Shown: positions 42,926 to 55,100 of the stretch, one piece after another | Layout of the letters: every line of letters starts with the position of its first letter | How positions within the stretch are numbered: position 1 is the first letter of the stretch | NCBI RefSeq assembly: GCF_001625215.2 | Contig: NC_030387.2 | Span: 10,568,501-10,632,500, forward strand | From: Daucus carota subsp. sativus | Taxonomy: Eukaryota > Streptophyta > Magnoliopsida > Apiales > Apiaceae | DNA: 64,000 bases | Reading direction: 5' to 3' | The notes under the pieces: model-generated | Seen by the model: the letters and a program-made list of their open reading frames with translations, nothing else | What the model was told of the DNA's origin: nothing | The model's database searches: none | Made by a program: the position numbers and the translations under genes

Positions 42926-43932
42926 CTATATCGAGAGGCCTAACTTTCGTGAAATCATTTTAACCCAAATTTCACACTCTTCCTCTTCCAAATTCATCCA
43001 TGCTTCCCTGTGGTTTGCACTCTCACAAAAGATTCCAAGAGCCAATTGATACAATGGATTTTTTGATGACCAACCAAGACTTCTCAATCTATCTCTACAC
43101 TCCATATTTGTAGGTCCATTTTGTTTTTGAATTATGATTTCCAGAGCCTTGGACAAATTTTCTTCAAATTGACTATTGTTGGATTGATTCACCGGTTGTT
43201 TGGATTTCTTTCTGGGTCTTTGACTTTCAACATTGGGAGTATCTTTGTTTGCTTGCACCTGTGGTGTTCCTTCATCATGATTGAGATTAGGATTACAGGC
43301 ATTGGATTCTTCATAGGATCCTTGATCTTGCACTGGGACAAGACTATAATCAACTTCATGTACCTCAGATTCATTAGTTGAATAAACCCTATTTCTTGTA
43401 GATGGAGGCTCCGAACCAGTGACCCCAGCACTAACGCCATCAAATAGTTGAATGCAGAGGTTAGGGAATAATAGAGGTGCAGTCTTCAAGGTTTTGGCCT
43501 TTGGGTTGGTCTGCAATCAAAATTGAATAGAATAATATTTGAAAGATAATAAGATATGGTTAAGAGTGATTTCTAAGACAAAAAAGGGAAAACCTGTATC
43601 TCTTGGTCCCATTCTTCTTCGGAAAGATTAAACGTGTTAGTTGATGCATCATAGATATTTTGAGACCTATTTTTGAGCCTGCACCAAGCTTGATACTTAT
43701 ATCTAATATAATCAAAACGATTTCTTGCTTGTTTTATGTCAACAACAAAACTGTGAGATTCTTTCAATAATTTAACCACTCTTTTCCATGATTGCTGCCC
43801 AAGATTCCCACCTTGTTTCCCACTGTCAGCTGCTTCATGAATGCATGCTTCTAAAAATGTTTTCATGACATTTTCATTATTCCAAAGCACTCTAGGCTTT
43901 GCTTTTGTTCGAATTCCAGACGAACGCTCCAT
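42926..43932 (-). CDS. Myb/SANT-like DNA-binding domain protein, 307 aa
   Basis: Two minus-strand exons, 43932-43594 and 43510-42926, joined between codons by a GT-AG intron. Residues about 12-105 are a Myb/SANT-like domain with spaced tryptophans Trp17, Trp49 and Trp83 and the characteristic QARNRFDYIRYKYQAWCRLK helix. A putative nuclear localisation signal RPRKKSK lies at 210-217. The C-terminal part has the family pattern CRDRLRSLGW followed by NPLYQLALGIF. These proteins are numerous in plants, related to the Myb-like ORF of PIF/Harbinger transposons and to L10-interacting MYB-domain proteins, and probably bind DNA in the nucleus. No transposase gene or TIR is adjacent, so host gene versus single-ORF relic stays open; both frames are intact. 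Confidence 0.87.
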
Positions 43933-46305
43933 GCCTAAAAATATTGTTATCAATAATTATGTCAAGAAATAAATAATTAAGTTTTACATCACTAGCCTGA
44001 CGATTTTTTTTTTTTTACATCATTAGCAACTCATTGTTTCTACTGAATTGTTCAAGCTCTAATTTGTTTGTTTTATTTATTCTAGCGCTAGAACAATATA
44101 ACCAGAATCTGTAATTTTCATTTCTTCATACGTTCTGCAGATGTATAACAAAAGAGTACTACTAAATGTCGCACTGGGTTGACGAGGAACAAGAGAAAAG
44201 TTATCAAAAAGCAGCGTAAAATTTGCTAATAACAACAATGTGAAAGAGGTAAAAGGGTTTATTCTGCTCCCACACATTCAAATATAACTCTGAAATCAAA
44301 ACTGCACATGTGATTTGTGATATTACACCATCTTTAGCTAATAAATGTCATATATTAGGACTATGTGAAGCTTTGTATGTTGCATATTTTTCAAATTCAA
44401 GACTTAGGTATTAATCTTGAAATTCTTTATATAAAAGTTGCTAAAATTATATTATCATTGTATAGCCCTGTCGTCAAGGAACGGCTTGTTTTGGGTTGTC
44501 ACAGTTTGTCAAAGTATTTATGACAATTGATGAGATGCCCATTTTAGTTTAACTCAACGTGACATGTGTCTGATTACTATACATACCCTTGTGGCAGCTT
44601 AAAACAGCTAGGAACTACTGGAAATTACAACTATGAACAGATTGAGAATGAGACACATACTTCCATGACCCCCATTTGCAAGTTGCAATACCAGAGGCAG
44701 AATATTGGAACAAAAAGAATATACATCATTAAATCACTTGCTCCATTTAGGCACATCCTTGTGACCTTGAACAACTGAATTTCAAGGTCATAATATCCTT
44801 TCCAGCGAGCAAGAGATAAAGGCAATGTCCCTAGTGATTTTATTTGTAAAAACATCAAAGAGGGTATAGTTACACTTCTTACCATGCTTTACGGGGATTA
44901 TTTTAGCTTTTAAGAGCAAAAAAAAATACAGGAATAGGAGGAATTTTAATGCAAAAAATTGCTTGAACCTCTGTTGAAGTTTGAATCAGCTTTGAAGTAA
45001 GAGAGTTGGGAATGTATAGGAGAGTAGCAAGACAATGGAAACTACAAGTAAACAAAGTAAAAAAGAATATATATAGTGTCGCAAGTAATCAACTCAGGTC
45101 ACATAGTCCATATTTCAAACGATTCAATGCATTCCTAATGTCAGCCCACTCCCCGCCTCCCCCTAACACAAGGATTTCATATTTGCGTCATCCCAAGTAT
45201 TAGTAATTCCATGTTCCAATGCTGTCGAGTACACTATAAAAGCAGGTTTATGCGATGAACTTTCTAGGGACAACTATTCACCTGGTTATACATTTACTCA
45301 CATTGGAAGATAAAAGGTAGGACACATACTGCATGGCATCTCAAAAGAAAACCACATTTCCTTGCATATATCTGGTAAGTTAAGTGGACATACCAACATA
45401 TCCTAAACTGCTCATGTAAGCTATTTCAAGGTAAAACAAAAAGCTACTACGACTCATCAATTATGAAGGGTGAAGAGCTATGGTTTCTTTCAAGTTTATT
45501 TTGTGGAATTATACCATCTCTCACTAGGCATTAAAATCCAAATGACATGTATAACAAGATCACTGAAATGTAGTCCACAAGATAATAGTCCTTTTTTTCC
45601 TGCAAGATCATTTCCCAGAAACTTACACTCACACATTTGTTACTCGAACCCTGACCTCTAGAAACTAAAAACAAAGTATACCGCTAGGTTAAGTCTTGCT
45701 GTTAATACTTAATAACAGTCCATTATGACGGGGGTGCCGTAGTGCAAGGCTAATTGACCCTGTTAACAATAATCCCAAATCCCAAGTACTTACTAAAATG
45801 GGTAATGCGCTCTGATTAACCCGGTAACACTTACCTTAGAAATTTAGAAAAATTCATTTCTACTCCCATTCCCCCATTAACAATACGAAAACCAAGAAAA
45901 TATAAGCTGTTAGTCCCTATTAGCCCCTTAACGTAACCATGAATTACACTAATTCTGTCTTAACATTCAGCATATTAACTATACAGAAGAACCCTAAAAT
46001 TACAGAATAGGATCAATAATAATGAACAAAACTAAAAATTAACTAAATCAAAATTACAAATCACAAATGAATAATTAAGACCCACAAAGAGAGAGTTAAA
46101 TCAAAAAAAGTGTAATTGAGCAGCGACCTGTAAGTAAATGGACTAATGGCGCGATTAAGAGGACAGAAACCCCTGTTCAGTAGCTTAAACTTAGCGAGAA
46201 GGCGAGAAGGCCGCGTTTGGCAAACGATTCTCTGTTCTTAAATTCGAGTATAAATTTTTTATATATCATTTGTACAATTTAATTATAACATACGGTGTAT
46301 ATATG
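43933..46305. other. Upstream region of the Myb/SANT gene, no gene recognised
   Basis: AT-rich, with short open frames lacking domain resemblance. 46105-46210 contains a GC-richer stretch that on the minus strand could be the 5' leader of the Myb/SANT gene (CTTACAGGTCGCTGC resembles a splice site context), but this needs transcript evidence. Confidence 0.35.
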
Positions 46306-46708
46306 GAGTAAAGTTATATGGAGACCACTTTTATTGGAGACCGTAGATACCACTTATGTTCTGCAATCAAAACACTATAAAATACATTATTTTGTGAAGT
46401 ATGTTCAACAAATATCATGTATTCATTAAAATTGTTGAAGATCATTTATGTTTTATAAGTATATAATGTATGTTCTGCAAGTTGAATAATGTCCTGTAAA
46501 CTAAATATATTTAGTAGAATATAACATTTTGTAATGTTCTACATGCGAAACTTATATGATATTCAAGATTTTAAAGTGAAATAATGATTTTGTACAACAT
46601 GATGTGCAAAACTATACGTTTTGCAATGTTTTTATGCAATATTTCACTTGCAGAACATAAGTGGTCTCCACGGTCTCCAATAAAAGTGGTCTCCATGGAA
46701 ATTTACTC
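46306..46708. mobile_element. TIR MITE with 7-bp target duplication, 403 bp
   Basis: Ends GAGTAAAGTTATATGGAGAC and GTCTCCATGGAAATTTACTC, about 38 paired bases continuing through CACTTTTATTGGAGACCG. ATATATG flanks both sides (46299-46305, 46709-46715). Subterminal CTTATGTTCTGCA/TGCAGAACATAAG is also inverted. The class is uncertain: 7 bp is short for hAT (8) or Mutator (9). Confidence 0.85.
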
Positions 46709-47015
46709 ATATATGTGTATAATTTTATGAAAATAATATTGATTTTTAAGTTTTTAGATTTTATAAGTTATAAATAGACAAATTATTATATAAATAAAAT
46801 ACATATTGAATTATTTTTTTTCAATCAAATCAAATGTTAAGCAATTTTTTGTATCAATAAGGATCACATTACTCGATCAGAAATTAAATTCTCATTCCTA
46901 ATTTTGGAACCTAAAATTTCTATGATATGTATTCATATCTTCTTTATTTTCGATTTCTCCCCGATTTTGATGAGGTATAAGTTGCGTATATACAAATTTA
47001 AATATGAAAAATCTA

Positions 47016-47187
47016 CTCCCTCTGGTCCATAATATAGGTCGTTTGACTTTTTACACGTAACTTTAGGTGCTTTGACCACATAGCAAATGTTTATATTTTT
47101 GTAATTTTCTGTTTTTTGAATAAAAATGTCAAAGCACCTAAAGTTACGTGTAAAAAGTCAAACGACCTATATTATGGACCAGAGGAA
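47016..47187. mobile_element. Stowaway MITE, near-perfect palindrome, 172 bp
   Basis: CTCCCTCTGGTCCATAATAT pairs with ATATTATGGACCAGAGGAA. The arm continues through AGGTCGTTTGACTTTTTACA and ACGTAACTTTAGGTGCTTTG, so about 70 bases per arm are almost perfectly complementary. Confidence 0.88.
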
Positions 47188-47419
47188 TAGATTACTATTT
47201 ATATTAAAAATATAAATAGATTTATCTAGAAGATACGAGTATGAATGTATTGTTAAGTAAATATATTACGTAAATAATGTGATCTTTTGGATAAAATTAT
47301 TTTTCAGAAATAAAGATTTAGTTTGAAGAAAAGTACATATAACTTTACTCTTTTCTGAAACAAGCCTTTATTTTTTTTTTTGATAAATAACAAATATAAA
47401 ATACCTTTATAACTTAAAA

Positions 47420-47423
<4 letters not shown>

Positions 47424-47468
<45 letters not shown>
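47424..47468. repeat. (TA)n microsatellite
   Basis: About 22 TA units, likely polymorphic, followed by AT-rich DNA. Confidence 0.95.
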
Positions 47469-47475
<7 letters not shown>

Positions 47476-47576
47476 ATTTTTTAAAGAACTCTTAAATTAT
47501 AAAAAAAACTGCCCTCAAACAGAACTAATCCCGTTATTAAATGTATATTCATAAAACTATGTATTAAATGATCACG

Positions 47577-49586
47577 CCAGTGTTCTAAAATTCGGCGATT
47601 AATCGGGATTAATCGTTGTGCGGTCGGCCACCGTCTCGATTAAGCGTTAATCGGTGAAAAAAGCGTTTTTCCTGAAAAATCGATCAAAGACAGGATTAAT
47701 CGGTCAAAAGATGGTATAATCGGCAAAAATCGGTTAAAAATCAGTAAATTTAAAAATAGTAGTAAAAAAAATTTAAAAATTAATTTTGTTAGGTCCTGAA
47801 ACGATTGTAGAAGGGGGTTTGAATACAATCGTCACTAAAAATCGCGGCGGAACAATTTGATTAGAATATAACTTGTTAATCAGATTTTAATTAATATAAC
47901 AATGTTTTAAGTCGTTATATAATTAATATGGTTCGTTTTAATGTCCACTAAAGTTCGTAGAATAAATTCGACAGGATGTATTCTAACTTGGTGATTAAAA
48001 CAACCGAGTGATCAAAGCACAGAAAACTGTGGATATAACAATTGCAAGTTACAAACAACTTGAAAGCTTTTACAATGCTTGAACAACTTAGAAATGAAGA
48101 AGTGTAACCATATTTATAGGCAAATCACTTGGAACTAGGTATGACATTGAAAGGAATGACTTTCTAACTTAGGAATGACATTACAAAGCAAAGCTATGCC
48201 AAAAACAAAGAAGGAATGACATATTTGGAGAATGTCATACTGCTAGGCGCGGTATGACATTTTTTCTTGGCCTTCAAGGTTCATCTTGCATGACTTAATC
48301 AATTAAAGTCATTCGGTAGCCATTGGTATTATTTTTTAAAGTCATATAAACACAAGTCATACACACACAAGGGAAAGCCTAATCTATAGACACGGTATGA
48401 CATTTTTATGTCATACCAGAGAAAGTCTGATAGCAACAAACGGTATGACATTCTGTAAGTCATACAACAGCACACGGTATGACTTGTTAAAGTCATGCCA
48501 ACAATGTCTGTTGCACAGACACGGTATGACTTTTTAAAGTCATGCTGAGAATGTCTAATACAATGACACGGGATGACATTCTTTAGGATTGTCACGCCGA
48601 GTCAAATAATCATTAAAACAATTGTTTTAATTGAATAATTATTCAATAATTACTCACTTAATTATATTAATTATATAAATTCATAAATTAAATTAATTCG
48701 AAGGTGAATCAATTTAATAAATAAATTATACAAATAATTTAATTATTTTGATAAGTGAAATAATTAAATAAATACTTATACAATTATTTTCCTTCAGCAA
48801 CAGGGTCTTCAGACTTTGTAAAATGTTGTAGATCTTCGTCTTGATTGAACGACCACTTATAGTTGATCCAGAACACTTAATCAGAGTAGCTGACACACAA
48901 ATGTACTGTCTGGTTCATCTGTATCTAGCTGAATCAAATATTCTTTATCAAATAAACATTTGAGATGTGGCTTGTTCGTCGAGTCTTTGTCTTCGTAGTT
49001 CTTCTTCATAAGTAACAATGGTATGGAATCTTCTGGAAAAAAAATAAAGTATTAAAACTTTATACCTTCTGGACTTCTGGACGTGCTACAAAAGATTATT
49101 TGTACACTGAGGCTTGAACATATTAATGAATTTCTTCCAGTGGTGTGCAGCAGCATCCTGAAATTCTTCGGACATATAATTTCAATAAATCACTTGACGT
49201 TCTTCGTATGGATTCCTTCAACAGTACTTGCTATTTACTTTGCTTTCTTATCAGAGTTGAGTTGATACCTCTTTAATTACAAATAGGCTAAACATGTGCC
49301 TTTCAAATTTTAAGACACATTGTACTATGGTCTTATGCGATGAATTGACCTAAATATTTAGAAAATGGATATTTTATGGATAAAATCATTAATTTTTTAA
49401 TTTATAAAATTATATGATTATAAATCTATTGTAAATATAAATATATTTATCTAGTTTAAAAAATAATATTAAATTGATTCCGATGAATGATCCAATTAGT
49501 CACTCCGATTAATCCCTGATTATCCAATTAATCGCCAGACAATGCCTTTACCGACTAAGTCCGATTTCCAATTTTTAGAGCACTGG
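47577..49586. mobile_element. TIR element (about 0.5 kb before insertion) split by a solo LTR
   Basis: Left end CCAGTGTTCTAAAATTCGG with GATTAATCGGGATTAATCG; right end GATTAATCCCTGATTATCC .. CCAATTTTTAGAGCACTGG. ATCAC lies next to both ends (47571-47575; 49587-49591). Removing the LTR leaves about 490 bp of non-coding, TAATCGG-rich DNA. The class is undetermined. Confidence 0.68.
47787..49305 (+). mobile_element. Solo LTR, Copia-like, 1519 bp, target duplication AATTT
   Basis: Starts TGTTAGGTCCTGAAACG, ends GCCTTTCA, with AATTT at 47782-47786 and 49306-49310. No internal domain; looks whole as a solo LTR. It contains a run of CGGTATGACATT motifs with inverted partners (48240-48600). The same family lies in opposite orientation at 50366-51803; the two differ noticeably, so they inserted independently and are not very recent. 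Confidence 0.92.
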
Positions 49587-49591
49587 ATCAC

Positions 49592-49987
49592 ACACAATAC
49601 TAGCATGTACCTGATTACACATACTTGCACAGAAAAATGAGGGACAATAGTGTAATTTCTCTGATTTGCATTTAGCAATTTTAAATTGCATTTAGCAATC
49701 ATGTATTGATTAGCTTATTCCTCCTATGCCGAGTCCTATGCCAAAACAAAAATAATAAAAAAAATTAGAATACAGGAGCACACGTCGTAATTTTTTTAGT
49801 TGAATATGTTTAAAATATTAAATATTATTAATTAATATATCTTTGTAATAATCACTGAAATTAATTACACTTGTCACTCCTTATGACTTCTTATTTTTAG
49901 AATTTTATCATCAATGATTATTAATTGATATTATTTATTAATCAATAAATAAAATAATACATATTTGTATTAATTAAATTGGGGACC
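49592..49987. other. AT-rich spacer, no feature
   Basis: Between the TIR element and the LINE 3' end. No gene or repeat structure was recognised. Confidence 0.4.
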
Positions 49988-50365
49988 TTTGATTATTTTT
50001 TATTTTTTTAATAAAGGAAAGATTTCATTAAACTCAAACATCCGACATAAATGTCCCTAACACACTCGACAGAGGGAACCAATACTCAATGAAGCTATTC
50101 AGCGTACAAGGTTCTCTAGCCAACAAATGTGCCACCCTGTTTGCGTGCTTCTTTACAAAATTCAATGACATCCATCCTCTACTTCTAAGGATATCGCGAC
50201 CCTGATCAATTAACAAACTTGCTTCCAACTGATTTTGAACCTTCCCTTTAAATGCTTGCACACTTAAAAAGAGAATCACTTTCAATAAGAATTGTGTGCC
50301 CTTGGAATCTAAAAGACCATTTTAGAGCTTCATTGTTCGTCCCTGGAGAAAAGTCCCAGGATGAT
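49988..50365 (-). mobile_element. L1-type LINE, 3' segment (RNase H tail and A-rich end)
   Basis: Minus-strand frame 50285-50034 carries RSRGWMSLNFVKKHANRVAH followed by LLAR, the C-terminal end of a plant L1 RNase H-like domain. The element ends with an A-rich tail on the minus strand at about 50020-49988. The segment continues beyond the solo LTR at 51804. The coding region is open here. Confidence 0.8.
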
Positions 50366-51803
50366 TGAAAGACATATGTTTAGCCATTTGTAATTAAAGA
50401 GGTACCAACTCAACTCTGATAAGAAAGCAAAGTAAATAGCAAGTACTGTTGAAGGAATCCGTACGAAGAACTTTAAATGATTTATTGAATTTATATGTCT
50501 GAAGAATTTCCAGATGTTGCTGCACACCACTGGAAAAAGTTCATTAATATGTTCAAGCCTCAGTGTACAAATAATCTTTTGTAGCACGTCCAGAAGTCCT
50601 GAAGGTATAAAGTTTTAATACTTTATTTATTCAGAAGATTCCATACTATTTCTACTTATGAAGAAGAACTACTAAGACAAAGACTCGACGAACAAGCCAC
50701 ATCTCAAATGTTTATTTGATAAAGAATATTTGATTCAGCTAGATACAGATGAACCAGACAGTACATTTGTGTGTTAGCTACTCAGATTAAGTGTTCTGCA
50801 TCAACTATAGGTGGCCGCTCAATCAAGACAAAGATCTACAACGTTTAACAAAGTCAGAAGTCTCTGCTGCTGAAGAAAAAGAATTTTATTAGTATTTCAT
50901 TAATTATTCCACTTATCAAAATAATTAAATTGGCTGTATAATTTATTTATTAAATTGATTCACCTTCGAATTAATTTAATTTATGAATTTATATAATTAA
51001 TATAATTAAGTGAATAATTATTGAATATTTATTTAATTAAATATATATGTTCTATACAAAATATAACTCCGCATGACATTCTCAAGAAATGTCATACCGA
51101 TCTATACATTAGTATATAGCAGTCGGTATGAAGAATGTCATACCGTGTGTTCCATCCAGACTTTATTACAAGTCATACAGACTTTGGTAGCCATGGCTTT
51201 TTAAGTCATACCATTTTGTTCCTTATGACTTTGCCAAGGAATGTCATGCCAAGCATTGCTTGAAGGCCAAGGTGAAGAATGTCATACCGAATTCTTCAGT
51301 ATGACATTGTAAAAGAAAGTCATTCCTTCCCTTGTTTCAGCATGACTTTCTCTTAGAATGTCATCCCTTTCCTTGTATAAGTCATACCTAAGCTTTGGAA
51401 TGTTGTACCTGGCTAGAATGTCATACCTAGCAATGTCATACTAGTTCAAAGTGTTTGCCTATAAATATGGCTTCACTTCTTCATTTGTTTGTTGTTCAAA
51501 GTATAGTAAAGCTTTCAAGTTGTGCTAAACTTGCTATTCGTTAAATCCACAGTTTTCAGTGCTTTGATCATTCAGTTGTTTTATACTGCTAAGTTAGAAT
51601 ACTTCCTGTCGAATTTATTCTACGAACTTTAGTGGACATTAAAACTGGACCGTATTAATTATATAACGACTTAAAAATTGTTATATTAATTAATTAAAAT
51701 CTTATTAACAAGTTATATTCCAATCAGATTATTCCGCCGCGATTTTTAGTGACGATTGTATTCAACCCCCCCCCCCCTTTTACAATCGTTTCAGGACCTA
51801 ACA
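50366..51803 (-). mobile_element. Solo LTR, same family as 47787-49305, inverted, 1438 bp, target duplication ATGAT
   Basis: On the minus strand it starts TGTTAGGTCCTGAAACG and ends GTCTTTCA. ATGAT flanks it at 50361-50365 and 51804-51808. It has no internal domain and looks whole as a solo LTR. It interrupts the LINE, so it is younger than the LINE, and it carries the same TATGACATTC-type repeated motifs (51070-51450). Confidence 0.92.
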
Positions 51804-52176
51804 ATGATTACGCAAAACCATACCGATAGAGAACGAATCAACACCCTCAAAAACTGAGGCATCAACATTTAGTTTCCAGCAGCCAATGTCTGGAGCCACC
51901 CATGTGTTAGTGTATATTGATTCTTATTGTTCTGTATACAATGACTAGTCTGGTTTGCTTTGTCCTGTGCTTTCCTCCAATCCGAAACCTGTTTAGAGCT
52001 CCATGACGCAGCAATTGATGGAGTCATTGTCTTGCCTTCCCAGATACACTTATTTCTTGCCCACCATACTCCCCAGATCACCGTAGCCATTTTTATTAGA
52101 TTATCATTTGATTCTTTGCTCAATTCATGTAAGAATCATTCAGGAACGCTCTCGACTCCTGTTATATCATAATACA
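51804..52176 (-). mobile_element. L1-type LINE, middle segment
   Basis: Minus-strand frame 52123-51869 reads TVIWGVWWARNKCIWEGKTM, the typical link between zinc-binding and RNase H regions of plant L1 ORF2. It is bounded by the target duplications of the two LTR insertions (ATGAT left, ATACA right). Confidence 0.85.
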
Positions 52177-55100
52177 TGTGACAGTCCAGGAATCCGGGGG
52201 TCTGGATTCTGACGTCACCACATAAAAACCTTTTTAAAACCCTTTCGAAAACCTGTAAATTTTTTTTTTTTTTTTTTTTTAGATAATAAAATCAGAGAAT
52301 TTAAAACCTGAAAACAGTTAATAAAAGATTTTGAAAGAGAACATAAATCGAATGATTTCAAAACCTGAATTTCAAACTTGAAAGCCATAATAGGAGAATT
52401 TCAAGAGAACATTTAAACTTTAATAACTGATTCGAAAGAGAACATTTAAACCCCCTAAAAGCAACAGGATCGCATCCAGGTTACAGTATTGAAATTAGAA
52501 TCTACCACTATTATTACACAACATCTCTTACCAAATCAGATCATCTTCGATAAGAAGAATCACTGTCAACTATTCCAGCTTGCACCAACCTCATCAACTT
52601 TCCTGAACACTCCTCGACCACTGGATCCTCAACTCTGTCTCCTCGCCTAGCATTAGCCTTACTCACAATCTCAATCAATCATCTCATCTTTAAGCCTTTC
52701 TGAAATGGTTAGAAAGGAATAGCAAGAGTGAGCGACAATGCTCAGCAAGTAGTAATAAACAATGATAGTTCTGAAATGATATAATAGAAGTTCACGAGTT
52801 CAAGATATAAGAGGATTCAACCTGAGTTCATGAGTTCATGGTATTGTATAAAATGATTTACAATACCTTGCAGCATTTAAACTGAGAATTTCAATCTTTC
52901 CAAAGAATTATTGAATTGGACTATCACATTTTAATTAAAACCAAGGTTAGGCAGCTGATCAGTTCCGCACTAACCCCGAGCAGGCCCCGCCATGCTCTAT
53001 CACTGGATCCAAGGCACTCATTGGCCTAACATGACCACGAATCTGGTCCACAGGTTTATATAAAAACAATAATCCAATTCTCTAATTCAATTCAAGAAGC
53101 CAATGTAAATTAACAGAACATCATCATAAATATCATCAACAACAGAATAATTCCAATTCAAACTTTGATAATAATCTATTCATAAATCATGATCCATCAT
53201 TTCATAAATCACAGTTCAGGAAATCCTCAACTATTCAGTATCCTCCATTATCGGCTAAGCAACTGAATTTAGCCTGCTAAACCAGCATGACAATGGCGGG
53301 TTGAATAATCAAGAAGATCCCAATTCATTCAAAGCTCTAACTATCACTGAGCAACACATGCTTCAATGACAATCTGAACTTCGAATTAATTTGTAAAACG
53401 GAAATTCTTTAGAAACTTGAAGATTAGAAAGAATGGGTCAGAATACTCGCACTTTCGAACATTGAAAAGAAAGGTATGAATACTTGAAACATATACCAAA
53501 GGAATGGATCAGAATATACAATATATCCAAAAGCAGGGTGTAGGATACTTGCCTTAAATCTGACTCCAATCTCACATCTCTATCTCATCTTTCAACTTTC
53601 ACAATCTATGCATCTCGTAATCTCTAGACCATCTCTAGTTATACTTTATTCGCCACATCGCTTCGCTTACTCGATTCATCCCTTATTCGCTTTGCAATAC
53701 CCTTCCGACTTTCTGACGTCTTCAAGCGTACACGTCTCGTCCAAATCCTTTACGAGAATAAAATAATACTATAATCACTAATCAATTTATCGCATATGCA
53801 TATCACGTATATCGATACCCACTTATATATCCCTTTACCTATCAAATATCACTTAACACATAATCATGCTTTGACTCTATCATATAGTCAAGTCATATAT
53901 CACAAATCAATCATATAATTCCTGTCGAAATCCGACATCGTCTCGTCTAGTTGTAGGACTATCCATATGTTATCCTATTCTGTCCAACAACCAATCAACC
54001 AATTCCAACTCCTATAATCCATACGTTCTTATCCCATATTAATCAAATCATGACACTATGTCATATAAGTCATTTATCACATATGTACCATATTAGGAAT
54101 AACCACATATATCACGTAATCATCAATTCATAACAACCAAGTCACGTATAGTCACATATTGCATATTACATAGCATATAATCACATTCTAGATTCAATCA
54201 TATTATCTCGTCATATTAGAATAGACTTCAAGAGCTTTCATCTCTCTTTCGTTTCACTCGATTCCGACTTACGGATCAAAAGATATGTTCAAAACAGTTT
54301 TCTCACTCTCCTATCGGCACATAACACATCCAACCAATAGCAGACAACACACAACACATAAGGTTTCCCATCCCAATTGATGTCAAATCAACTCTTGGGT
54401 TAAAAATGATTTTTCGGGAATTTTCTGGAAATTTTTAAACATTTTTCGGAATTAAAATCGATAAAAGAATCACTTTTCAAATAAATAATCAAGTCCCAAA
54501 TACTTGAAATTGGACTTGAAATCATTCCTAAACAATTATCGAGCCTTGAAAATAATTTGGAAAAATATTTTAAAGCTCGAAACTATTTTTCGGAATTTTT
54601 AAATCAAAAAGGATAATTAAATCCAAATAATTAATCAATTAAAATCAATTAATAATTAATTAAAATAATTAATCAATTAATATTTAAATTAATTGACCAA
54701 TTAAAATAATTAATTACTAATTAAAATTAATTAATAAACTAATTTAGATTTATTTTTGAATAAAGAATCAATTAAAAACTATTTTGAAATTAAAATACAT
54801 AAATAAAAACATTTTTGAAAATCAAAAGGTTTAAAGTGTAAACTTTAAAACGTTTGAGGTCTGGATTGGTAAAACAGAAACTAGGGTGCTACAACTTCAC
54901 CACTTTCAAAAGTTTGGGGGCTAAACGGCACTTTCGCCGTCGCCGCCCCCAGACTCGCCGCCGGCAAGTCGCCGGTGTTGCCACCACGCCCAGAGCTCAG
55001 CGAAACACTCCAGATTCATCAACTAGTATCCCAGGAACTCGTTTCTGAAATCAAAACATCCAATAGATCAATATATAAGCCGGAAAAACTCCACGAAACT

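Noticed and set aside
44566-45661. Short frames upstream of the Myb/SANT gene
   Set aside because: No domain, splice or promoter support. The sequence looks like ordinary intergenic DNA.
48240-48600. CRISPR-like array of regularly repeated CGGTATGAC units
   Set aside because: Spacing is irregular, units form inverted pairs, the sequence lies within an LTR in a plant genome, and no cas genes are present.
47787-51803. A single large DNA transposon with 1.45-kb terminal inverted repeats
   Set aside because: Each arm has its own TG..CA ends and its own 5-bp target duplication (AATTT and ATGAT), so they are two independent solo LTRs, and different older elements flank each.
54854-55048. 64-codon frame, repeated at 61180-61374
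   Set aside because: It is the same non-coding LTR sequence seen twice, Arg-rich because of CGCCG composition, and on the strand opposite to the element.
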